Of a DNA stretch of 9,908 nt, positions 1 through 5,397 are shown in pieces. The translations under genes were made by a program, and so were the position numbers. The stretch's first letter is position 1. Every line of letters starts with the position of its first letter. The DNA comes from an uncultured Bacilli bacterium. GTDB taxonomy: Bacteria; Bacillota_I; Bacilli_A; RF39; UBA660. The stretch lies in the NCBI GenBank assembly GCA_910586635.1, contig CAJUJA010000016.1, positions 12,524-22,431 of the forward strand. Direction: 5' to 3'. A model generated the notes under the pieces. The model was given only the letters and a program-made list of their open reading frames with translations. It did not search any database and had not been told where the DNA came from.

Positions 1-45
1 TAAGGAGGATGATCATATAAGTAGATAGTGCTTTCTAACAATTAA

Positions 46-54
46 TGGTATACT
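46..54 (+). promoter_or_regulatory. Extended -10 promoter of the first two-component operon
   Basis: TGG-TATACT at 46-54 is an extended -10 (TGn-TATAAT type, 5/6 in the hexamer). No convincing -35 is seen 16-18 bp upstream, as is common for extended -10 promoters. The expected start near 61 would leave a leader of only about ten bases before the ATG at 71. The block TATACTAATAG is repeated exactly upstream of the second response regulator. Confidence 0.6.
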
Positions 55-70
55 AATAGTAGGTGGTAAT

Positions 71-730
71 ATGCATAAAATTTGTTATGTAGAAGATGAA
101 CAGGATTTATCTAGCTTAGTAAAAACTTATTTAGAAAAAGCAGGATATCAGGTGGTATGTTTTTCTAAGGGTCAGGATGCTATCTCATATATTGATAATG
201 AAGTGGATCTTTGGATCTTAGATATTATGTTACAAGATGATATTACGGGTTATGACATTATTAAAAAGGTTAGAGAAAATAATTGTACTGTTCCTATTAT
301 CTTTACATCAGCTAGGGATCAAGATTTAGATAAAATACTAGGTTTAGAGCTAGGCAGTGATGATTATATTACAAAGCCATTTTCTCCAAAAGAGTTAGTA
401 TTACGAGTAAATAATATTATGAGACGTGTTTATAAAAAAGTAGATGATGAGATAATTACGTATCAGGAGTATACAGTTCATGTAAAAAAAAGAATTGTAG
501 AAGACCGTGATCAAGAAATTAGTTTAACTACATTAGAATTTGATTTATTATTATTATTTTTAAGGAACACAGAAAAAAGCTTTTCTCGTGAAGAAATTTT
601 AGATTTAGTTTGGGGAAATGACTATTTTGGAACTGACCGTGTAGTAGATGACTTAGTTAGAAGACTTAGAAAAAAAATGCCAAAACTGAATATTAATACG
701 ATTTATGGATATGGGTATCGATTATCATGA
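71..730 (+). CDS. OmpR/PhoB-family response regulator (first two-component system)
   Basis: DNA-binding response regulator of 219 aa, the usual length of the family. The N-terminal receiver domain (about 1-120) shows the acidic pair E8/D9, the phosphoacceptor D51 in the LDIM context, T79 and K102 in TKPF. The C-terminal winged-helix domain (about 128-219) has the TTLEFDLLL segment, the recognition-helix stretch DDLVRRLRKK and the wing ending in YGYGYRLS. The start is supported by AGGTGG at 61-66, four bases before the ATG. Its TGA overlaps the ATG of the kinase gene by four bases, so the two are translationally coupled and almost certainly partners. It lacks a transporter neighbour that would reveal its regulon. 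The signal is unknown. Confidence 0.95.
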   Translation: MHKICYVEDEQDLSSLVKTYLEKAGYQVVCFSKGQDAISYIDNEVDLWILDIMLQDDITGYDIIKKVRENNCTVPIIFTSARDQDLDKILGLELGSDDYITKPFSPKELVLRVNNIMRRVYKKVDDEIITYQEYTVHVKKRIVEDRDQEISLTTLEFDLLLLFLRNTEKSFSREEILDLVWGNDYFGTDRVVDDLVRRLRKKMPKLNINTIYGYGYRLS

Positions 731-2001
731 AATATATTATGAGTAAATTGAGTCGCCAGTTATTATCCTTAATAGGTTTAATATTTGCTATTGTATTTAT
801 CTGTTTTGGTATTGTTCTTCCTAAAACTTTGATTACTGTTGCTGAGAAGAGTATTTATAGTTATTTAAGTGAACCTTTAAAATTTGTTCAGCAAGATATT
901 GACCATAGTTTATTGAATACTAAGGTAGCTTATCTTTATGTTGCTGGAGATCAGGTTATTATGAGTGATAACTTTAAAGATATAAAAGGACTTGATAATC
1001 CAGAAATCGTGATTGGTAAAATGCCAAAAAAATACGGCAAATTTAGATATCACCATCGAACATTCTATTATTATAAAATTGTTAATAATAATGTGATGAA
1101 AATTGCTATTAGTGATGATAGTTATATTAATGAGACAAAAACTAGAATCTTGACGGCTATTTTTCCGATTATATTAGGAACTTGTCTTTTGATTGGTTTA
1201 ATGCTTGTACTATGGAGTTCCTTAATTGTTAGAAAAATTGAAAAAATTAAGGATGTAGTTGATAATATTGACAATCCAGATTATAATCACTCAATTCGTT
1301 TTTCTACGGATGATGAAATTAGGTCATTAGCATCTGCTATAGAGGATATGAGAATTACTTTAATTAATCAAGAAAAATATCGTAATCGTATGTATCAAAA
1401 CATTTCTCACGATTTTAAAACTCCACTCACAGTAATAAAATCATATGTCGAAGCCGTATATGATGGAGTAGAAGATGAAAAAACTGCTCTTAGGGTTATT
1501 GACGAACAGTCTAAGAAATTAGATCAAAAAGTACGCTCACTTCTTTATTTAAATAAACTTGATTATCTCAAAGAGTCTAAAAATATTAAAATAGAAAAAG
1601 TAGATATGATACAAATATTAAATACAGAAATTGAAAAGTTTAAGTTTCATCGAAAAGATATTCATTTTATTTTAGAAAAAGATAAAAAATCGATTTATTA
1701 TGGGACTTATGAACATTGGGAAACTATCTTAGATAATATTTTAGAAAATTTTATGAGATATACAAAATCTACAATAAAAATAACTGCAAAACAAAATAAA
1801 TTAACTTTATACAATGATGGCGATACAATAGATAAAGATTTTTTAGAAGTAATTTTCACTCCCTACAGGAAAGGAATTAAAGGAGAATTTGGATTGGGAT
1901 TATCCATAGTAAAGAAATCACTAAATATTATTGGCTATGATATTACAATAAAAAATGAAAAAAAGGGTGTTTCATTTATTATTGCAAGGGAAACTCACTA
2001 A
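727..2001 (+). CDS. Membrane sensor histidine kinase (first two-component system)
   Basis: Kinase of 424 aa that should phosphorylate the regulator encoded just upstream (ATGA overlap). A membrane span at about 11-34, an extracytoplasmic sensor region of about 105 residues (38-142) and a second span at about 143-167 give the classical two-TM layout. A HAMP-like linker follows (about 168-220). The H-box ISHDFKTPL carries the phosphoacceptor H228. The N-box has N337 and N341, and the G2 box is GLGLSI (389-394). The G1 box reads NDGDTI (363-368) instead of DNGxGI, a variant seen in some Bacillota kinases, so ATP binding need not be lost. ATG codons at residues 1 and 5 are both possible starts; the overlap favours the first. 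The sensor region is not recognised and the ligand is unknown. Confidence 0.93.
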   Translation: MKYIMSKLSRQLLSLIGLIFAIVFICFGIVLPKTLITVAEKSIYSYLSEPLKFVQQDIDHSLLNTKVAYLYVAGDQVIMSDNFKDIKGLDNPEIVIGKMPKKYGKFRYHHRTFYYYKIVNNNVMKIAISDDSYINETKTRILTAIFPIILGTCLLIGLMLVLWSSLIVRKIEKIKDVVDNIDNPDYNHSIRFSTDDEIRSLASAIEDMRITLINQEKYRNRMYQNISHDFKTPLTVIKSYVEAVYDGVEDEKTALRVIDEQSKKLDQKVRSLLYLNKLDYLKESKNIKIEKVDMIQILNTEIEKFKFHRKDIHFILEKDKKSIYYGTYEHWETILDNILENFMRYTKSTIKITAKQNKLTLYNDGDTIDKDFLEVIFTPYRKGIKGEFGLGLSIVKKSLNIIGYDITIKNEKKGVSFIIARETH

Positions 2002-2026
2002 TTTATGGGTTTCTTTTTTTGTTTTT
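1990..2026 (+). terminator. Intrinsic terminator overlapping the end of the first kinase gene
   Basis: GAAACTCA (1990-1997) pairs with TGGGTTTC (2006-2013) over eight positions with one T-G wobble. An 8-base loop holds the TAA stop of the kinase. The stem is followed by seven T, a G and five T. It should end the two-component transcript inside the coding region. Confidence 0.75.
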
Positions 2027-2053
2027 GGAAAATACTATTAAGGGTGAAGAGTG

Positions 2054-2845
2054 ATGAAAGTTTTAATAACTGGTGCTGCTAGCGGGATTGGTTTTGACTT
2101 GGCTTTAGAATTAGCTAAAAGGGGACATACTGTATATATTACAGTCCATACTAAAAGTCAGTTAGAACGGGTACAAGAAAAGATTAAGGAAATGGGATTA
2201 AATGTTTTATGTTTTAAGATGGATATTAGAAAAAAAGAGGATAGAAAACTCATTGATACTTTAAACATTGATTGTTTGGTTAATCACGCTGGAATTGGAA
2301 ATGGTGGTTCTCTATTATATATGGATATCGGCGTTTTAAAAGATAATTACGAAACAAATATTTTTTCCTCTTTCTCTTTGTTGCAGGAATTTTATCAAAT
2401 GAAGAGGGAAAAGGGTGAGAAAGCTAGAATTTTTATTACATCATCAATTGCCAGTATGTTACCCATTCCATTTTTAGGCTGTTATACATCTAGTAAAGCG
2501 GCTATTTCTATGCTTGCCTTTACTTTAAAGGAAGAGTTAAAATATTTAAAAGATCATGATATTACCATTTCCTTAATAGAACCTGGTGCCTATAAGACTG
2601 GCTTTAATCAGGTAATGATTGATAATAAGAATAAATTTCTAAAAAAGAATAATAAAATTTATGAACATAAGGATAGTATTAATAAAATACAAAGAAATAT
2701 GTTTACTTTGATTGAGAAAACATGTACAAAAGGATTAGTGAAGAAAGTAGTAAGGGAAATTGAAAGCAAGTCACCATCGTTTAAAATTAGAACTCCTATA
2801 ACACAAGGGATTTTTGCTAAGTTGTTTTTATTATTTTATCGATAA
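2054..2845 (+). CDS. Short-chain dehydrogenase/reductase (SDR family)
   Basis: NAD(P)-dependent oxidoreductase of 263 aa. The Rossmann nucleotide-binding motif is TGAASGIG (6-13), with the second-strand acidic turn at D57, the NAG-like motif NHAG (77-80), N102, S130/S131 and the catalytic pair Y144/K148 in YTSSK. The PG of EPGAYKTGF (177-178) follows. This is the classical SDR set N-S-Y-K. The C-terminal 70 residues are basic and end in a hydrophobic stretch (FAKLFLLFYR), which suggests membrane association. The substrate cannot be told; the family ranges from lipid and sterol to sugar alcohols. The ATG at 2054 is chosen because AGGGTG at 2041-2046 lies seven bases upstream; a GTG at 2051 is the alternative. 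It sits just beyond the kinase terminator, and no good promoter is visible in the gap, so expression may rely on read-through. Confidence 0.9.
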   Translation: MKVLITGAASGIGFDLALELAKRGHTVYITVHTKSQLERVQEKIKEMGLNVLCFKMDIRKKEDRKLIDTLNIDCLVNHAGIGNGGSLLYMDIGVLKDNYETNIFSSFSLLQEFYQMKREKGEKARIFITSSIASMLPIPFLGCYTSSKAAISMLAFTLKEELKYLKDHDITISLIEPGAYKTGFNQVMIDNKNKFLKKNNKIYEHKDSINKIQRNMFTLIEKTCTKGLVKKVVREIESKSPSFKIRTPITQGIFAKLFLLFYR

Positions 2846-2878
2846 AAAAACGAATTCTTATTTTATTCGCTCTTTTTT
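2844..2878. terminator. Possible bidirectional terminator between convergent genes
   Basis: CGAAT (2851-2855) pairs with ATTCG (2865-2869). A run of seven A lies on the left (2844-2850) and CTC plus six T on the right (2870-2878), so the element has a T tract in both directions. The stem is short. It lies immediately after the dehydrogenase and overlaps the last codons of the minus-strand broken gene. Confidence 0.5.
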
Positions 2879-3259
2879 GAATATTGATTTGACTCGTTGT
2901 TTTATTTCAGTTTTTTGTTTTGAAAGGGTCTTCTTAGTAAGTTCTCATGGATTGACAAATACAACTGATATATCACTTTGAGTATCTGACCTTATATCAT
3001 TTACAATAATGTCATGGACATCTTCAGCTATTGTTACTGGAAAGTGACCATGCCTAGTAAGTAATTTTTGTCTATGATTATAATAAAATTCTATATTATC
3101 TTTTATAATAGTACTATTAGCTGTAATTTCATCCCACTCTAAAGGGTGATTATCTTCGGTATTTTGTGAAGAATGTATCTTATATTGAACTTTACCATTC
3201 TTTATACTAAAATCCGTAATAATTATTTTTCTTATTGGTCCTGTATAGTATTGTTTTAT
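2858..3259 (-). pseudogene. Hidden minus-strand gene with ATA in place of the start and an in-frame TGA
   Basis: On the minus strand a frame stays open from ATA at 3259-3257 for 104 codons to TGA at 2947-2945, then for 28 more codons to TAA at 2860-2858. No ATG, GTG or TTG occurs in that frame before the TGA, so ordinary gene finders miss it. A ribosome binding site AAGGTGA (3270-3264) lies four bases before the ATA, which codes KQYYTGPIRK next. Both lesions fit single G-to-A changes (ATG to ATA, TGG to TGA); restoring them gives a 133-aa protein with a basic, lysine-rich tail. The family is not recognised. Alternatives are use of ATA as a rare start with a natural end at the TGA (104 aa). 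The frame ends inside the terminator, which favours the longer original product. Confidence 0.6.
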
Positions 3260-3279
3260 AAAATCACCTTGTACTAGTT

Positions 3280-3308
3280 ATTATATGTGATTTATTATGA
3301 ATAGTAAA
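3280..3308 (-). promoter_or_regulatory. Promoter of the hidden minus-strand gene
   Basis: Reading the minus strand, TTTACT (3308-3303) and a perfect TATAAT (3285-3280) are separated by 17 bases. Transcription would begin near 3273, just before the AAGGTGA site at 3270-3264. A second possible promoter further upstream is TTGACA (3339-3334), 18 bases, TATTAT. Confidence 0.55.
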
Positions 3309-3332
3309 GATAATAAAATAAAAAATAAAGTA

Positions 3333-3361
3333 TTGTCAAATGAAACCAATTATGTTATTAT
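3333..3361 (+). promoter_or_regulatory. Promoter of tRNA-Met
   Basis: TTGTCA (3333-3338), 17 bases, TATTAT (3356-3361), with TGT just before the -10 making it an extended -10. The start would be near 3368, about 14 bases before the tRNA. The -35 lies on the TTGTCAA block that reads TTGACAA on the other strand, where it could serve a divergent promoter. Confidence 0.65.
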
Positions 3362-3381
3362 TAATATGCTTTATTATTTAT

Positions 3382-3458
3382 GGCGATGTAGCTCAGCTGG
3401 CTAGAGCGTTCGGTTCATACCCGAAAGGTCGGGGGTTCGATTCCCTCCGTCGCTACCA
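3382..3458 (+). tRNA. tRNA-Met (CAT), elongator
   Basis: Complete 77-base cloverleaf with encoded CCA. Acceptor arms are GGCGATG (3382-3388) and CGTCGCT (3448-3454), closed by a G-T pair at 1-72. The D arm is GCTC/GAGC (3391-3394, 3404-3407). The anticodon stem is TTCGG/CCGAA with loop TTCATAC, anticodon CAT at 3416-3418. The five-base variable loop is AGGTC, and the T arm is GGGGG/CCCTC with loop TTCGATT; the discriminator is A. A paired 1-72 position and the lack of three G-C pairs in the anticodon stem rule out the initiator. It closely resembles the Bacillus elongator tRNA-Met; a lysidine-modified tRNA-Ile reading is possible but less likely. Confidence 0.97.
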
Positions 3459-3470
3459 TTAAGGTTAATC

Positions 3471-3506
3471 CTCGCACACCTATTGGTATGTGAGTTTTTC
3501 TTTTTA
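3471..3506 (+). terminator. Intrinsic terminator of tRNA-Met
   Basis: CTCGCACACC (3471-3480) pairs with GGTATGTGAG (3485-3494) around a TATT loop, with one mismatch and one G-T pair. TTTTT-C-TTTTT follows directly. It ends the tRNA transcript as a single-gene unit. Confidence 0.85.
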
Positions 3507-3520
3507 TAGCTCATTGTATT

Positions 3521-3529
3521 TGATATTAT
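3521..3529 (+). promoter_or_regulatory. Possible extended -10 promoter of the DinD-like remnant
   Basis: TGA-TATTAT at 3521-3529 is an extended -10 placed directly after the tRNA terminator. The -35 candidate TTTTTA (3501-3506, 17-base spacing) is poor. Transcription would begin near 3536, upstream of the ribosome binding site AAAGGAGGG (3548-3556). Confidence 0.4.
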
Positions 3530-3566
3530 GGGCTTTTTTCATTGCCTAAAGGAGGGATTAAATTAT

Positions 3567-3818
3567 ATGAAAACGACCATAGAAAATTTAAAATTTCCTT
3601 GTGAATTTAAGAAAAAACTTAAAATGAAAGTCAGTTTTGGTAATTTGAATGTTCAATTTATAAATGGACGTATTATTAAATTTAATAAAACAAATTTAAG
3701 TATTATGGAACCACATAAAATAATTATTAGTAATAATAAAGCTATTTTAATTGCATTACTTTATGAAGATATAAAACATATCGATAAAAATGGCTATGAA
3801 TATTGGCTAGCTCGCTAA
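3567..3818 (+). pseudogene. First piece of a broken DinD-like gene, with an unusual N-terminal extension
   Basis: Open frame of 83 aa. The start at 3567 is chosen over an ATG at 3528 because AAAGGAGGG (3548-3556) lies ten bases before it. The last 20 residues (LYEDIKHIDKNG then YEYWLAR) are the beginning of the DinD/Bro-N-like domain as found in DNA-damage-inducible protein D homologues, which normally continue with Glu. Here the next codon is TAA (3816-3818), then TTA, and the same frame goes on as MIALEYSKWENF. One G-to-T change (GAA to TAA) therefore splits the gene. The first 60 residues are not part of ordinary DinD proteins. They look like a separate small beta-rich domain, with a pattern (V-F-INGRIIKF-NLSIME-HKIIISNNKAI) that weakly recalls Sm/Hfq folds; this last point is inference. 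Confidence 0.75.
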
Positions 3819-3821
3819 TTA

Positions 3822-4109
3822 ATGATAGCACTAGAATACAGTAAATGGGAAAATTTTCATAAAGGTATAAAAAATGCAATGGTAGCTTGTGAAAATAGTA
3901 ATTATAATATTAATTATTGTTTTCCTGAAGTCAGGAAGTCAATAATTTCTGGCAAAGGAAAAGAAAGTTACATAATTGATTATAAATTAAATAGATATGC
4001 TTGTTATTTAATTGTTCAGAATGCTGATCCAAGAAAGGAAGTAGTTGCTTTGGGTCAAACCTACTTTGCAGTGCAAACAATAAATAAGTTATTAAACGTC
4101 CTCCTTTAA
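3822..4109 (+). pseudogene. Second piece of the broken DinD-like gene, truncated
   Basis: In the same frame as the preceding piece, beyond its TAA. Residues 1-86 match the conserved DinD core: LEYSKWENF, ACENSN, FPEVRKS, SGKGKES, RYACYLIVQN-DPRKEVVALGQTYFAVQT. In intact homologues this is followed by an Arg/Lys-Gln-Glu helix and some 150 more residues. Here the match stops at about 4079, and the frame ends after nine unrelated residues (INKLLNVLL). No ribosome binding site precedes the internal ATG, so separate translation is unlikely. DinD proteins are induced by DNA damage in E. coli, where DinD acts on RecA; homologues are often found on mobile elements. With both a nonsense codon and loss of the C-terminal half, the product is very probably non-functional. 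Confidence 0.85.
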
Positions 4110-4154
4110 GGTACCTAAAAACTGTAAAATAAATACATATGGAATATAGTCAAA

Positions 4155-4403
4155 ATGAGAAAAATGATTGTAAATAATACTATAGAACTAAAGAATAAAC
4201 TACATTCTCAACTTACTCATCATTACCCAAACTATAATAAAATCTTCGTAAATATTGACAGTATGACAGCCCTTAACTCGTGTAATGGGAAGACTTATCA
4301 ATATTATCTACAGAATGTTAAAAACAACACAGAATTCTATATGCCCAAAGAGGAAGAAGAAAAACAAAAGCAAAAACAAAAAACACCAAAGATAATATTA
4401 TAA
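4155..4403 (+). CDS. Doubtful small ORF, unknown, with a charged Lys/Gln/Glu tail
   Basis: 82-codon frame not recognised as any family. It starts MRKMIVNNTIELKNK, has no membrane span, and ends in a low-complexity tail of Glu, Lys and Gln (residues about 64-78). No ribosome binding site is visible before the ATG (the preceding bases are AATATAGTCAAA) and no good promoter is seen after the DinD remnant. Its base use is richer in A and C than its neighbours (for example ACCC and CAACTTACTC). It could be a chance ORF, or a leftover of the same decayed segment as the DinD pieces. There is little support for expression. Confidence 0.3.
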   Translation: MRKMIVNNTIELKNKLHSQLTHHYPNYNKIFVNIDSMTALNSCNGKTYQYYLQNVKNNTEFYMPKEEEEKQKQKQKTPKIIL

Positions 4404-4642
4404 TTAAAAACCTGTGATATATATAGGTTATACATCTAGTGCGTATAGCAAGAGGATACATTTGATTGTGAGAATTAGATGTAATCCCTTGAAGGATAAC
4501 AGCTGAAACCAACTAATGTTGAAATTAGATGCTTTGTCTATTTTGGGAGCAAAAGGATTACTACTAAGAATGGGAGTAATATTATAATAAACTGAGATAA
4601 TTCTCTTCTTGCCATTTTAAAATTCAACTTATTAATATAATT
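4404..4642. other. Gene-poor stretch in the decayed segment
   Basis: With the promoter and terminator that follow, this fills the 331 bases before the second response regulator. A short inverted repeat AACCT/AGGTT (around 4409-4429) lacks a T tract. The plus-strand frame starting near 4432 can be read with one internal TGA as a possible PTS EIIB vestige. No intact gene, RNA gene or clear promoter is visible. Reverse-strand frames here have no ribosome binding site. Confidence 0.5.
4453..4587 (+). pseudogene. Possible vestige of a PTS EIIB domain
   Basis: In one plus-strand frame, interrupted by TGA at 4504-4506, the translation gives HLIVRIRCNPLKDNS and, further on, ILGAKGLLLRMGVIL. Glucose-family PTS EIIB domains have H-C-x-T-R-L-R (phosphorylated Cys) followed by a KDxS segment, and later a LGAKGV-x-x-G-x-x-VQVI strand. 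Order and spacing are about right, with roughly four extra codons between the blocks. The active Cys is replaced. This is a by-eye resemblance in AT-rich DNA and may be chance. Confidence 0.2.
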
Positions 4643-4676
4643 ATCAATCTTTATAAGAAATAAAGATTGATTTTTT
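4643..4676 (+). terminator. Strong intrinsic terminator upstream of the Bce-type module
   Basis: ATCAATCTTTA (4643-4653) pairs perfectly over 11 bases with TAAAGATTGAT (4661-4671) around a 7-base loop, and leads into six T (4671-4676). It separates the decayed segment from the following operon and implies that transcripts do, or once did, arrive from the left. Confidence 0.8.
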
Positions 4677-4701
4677 GTGTGCGTTTTTTAACCAAATTTT
4701 A

Positions 4702-4710
4702 TGATATACT
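4702..4710 (+). promoter_or_regulatory. Extended -10 promoter of the Bce-type two-component genes
   Basis: TGA-TATACT (4702-4710) is an extended -10. The -35 region is T-rich without a good hexamer. The leader to the ATG at 4735 is about 18 bases. The block TATACTAATAG is identical to the one at 49-59 before the first response regulator, and both are followed by AGGTGG as ribosome binding site. Confidence 0.6.
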
Positions 4711-4734
4711 AATAGAAAAAGGTGGAATGTTTTT

Positions 4735-5397
4735 ATGAAAAAAATTATGATTGTAGAAGATGATGCAACAATTTGCAAAGAACTTAAAAATTTACTAGAA
4801 AATTCAGGTTATATTGTAGATATTTTAAATAACTTTTCTAACTCACTTGAGGAAATTATAAATAGTCATGTTGATTTGGTTTTATTAGATATTAATATTC
4901 CTTTTTTAAATGGTGAAGTTTTGTTAAAAGAAATTAGAAAGAAAACGAATATTCCTGTTATTATGGTTACTAGTCGTGTGAGTGAACTAGATGAGGTTTT
5001 ATCTATGTCTTATGGTGCAGATGATTACATTACTAAACCATATAATCCAACAATTTTACTTTTAAGAATCCAAAATGTATTGAAAAGGATGGAACAAAAG
5101 ACGGATTCTTATAAATATAGAGACTTAGAATTTTTTCCAAGTAAGGGAATCCTAAAAAAGGATGAGGAAGAAATCGAATTAACAAAAAATGAAATGATTA
5201 TATTTAGTTATTTATTAAATAATCAAGGAAATATTATAACTCGAGATGATTTAATGACAGATTTATGGAATAATGAGGAATATATCAATGATAATGCATT
5301 AACAGTTAATATTAGTCGGTTAAGAAAGAAGTTGAGTGAGGTAGGGTGTTATGATGCTATAGAAACTAGAAAGGGACAGGGGTATATTTTATTATGA
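4735..5397 (+). CDS. bceR: BceR-like response regulator (OmpR family)
   Basis: DNA-binding regulator of 220 aa. The receiver domain (1-118) has E8/D9/D10, phosphoacceptor D52 in LLDINIP, T79/S80 and K101 in TKPYNP. The winged-helix domain (about 126-220) includes LTKNEMIIFSYLL, the recognition region ALTVNISRLRKKL and the wing TRKGQGYIL. AGGTGG (4720-4725) precedes the ATG by nine bases. The end overlaps the kinase gene by four bases (ATGA). Partnering with an intramembrane-sensing kinase and a BceAB-type transporter places it in the BceR group, which controls resistance to cell-wall-active peptide antibiotics. A matching operator lies in front of the transporter genes at 6415-6428. The symbol is given at family level; paralogues such as PsdR and YxdJ are equally close by eye. 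Confidence 0.93.
   Translation: MKKIMIVEDDATICKELKNLLENSGYIVDILNNFSNSLEEIINSHVDLVLLDINIPFLNGEVLLKEIRKKTNIPVIMVTSRVSELDEVLSMSYGADDYITKPYNPTILLLRIQNVLKRMEQKTDSYKYRDLEFFPSKGILKKDEEEIELTKNEMIIFSYLLNNQGNIITRDDLMTDLWNNEEYINDNALTVNISRLRKKLSEVGCYDAIETRKGQGYILL

Noticed and set aside
1..16. TAAGGAGG followed by ATGATCAT at the window edge
   Set aside because: The ATG is only one base from the site and its frame stops after three codons. It is probably the tail of a feature outside the window.
2945..2947. TGA read as Trp in a reassigned (Mycoplasma-like) code
   Set aside because: Restoring Trp here extends the hidden gene, but both response-regulator genes end in TGA at ATGA overlaps with kinase genes and all other genes spell Trp TGG, so TGA is a stop in this genome.
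3382..3458. Repeat of the tRNA 3' end as an att site in the window
   Set aside because: I looked for copies of GGGGTTCGATTCCC or the CCTCCGTCGCT end elsewhere and saw none; if an att site exists it is outside the window.
3528..3566. Longer N-terminus (13 more residues) for the DinD-like first piece
   Set aside because: The ATG at 3528 overlaps the likely -10 element and has no ribosome binding site, whereas the ATG at 3567 has AAAGGAGGG upstream.
4086..4110. TAAAGGAGG on the minus strand, a perfect Shine-Dalgarno site
   Set aside because: No start codon follows at a usable distance on that strand and no open frame of interest is present; it may be accidental.
4318..4512. Minus-strand 64-codon ORF with a hydrophobic C-terminal half
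   Set aside because: It starts with TTG, has no ribosome binding site, and its hydrophobic part is the complement of the A-rich Lys/Gln/Glu tail of the plus-strand ORF, which gives Phe/Val/Leu automatically.
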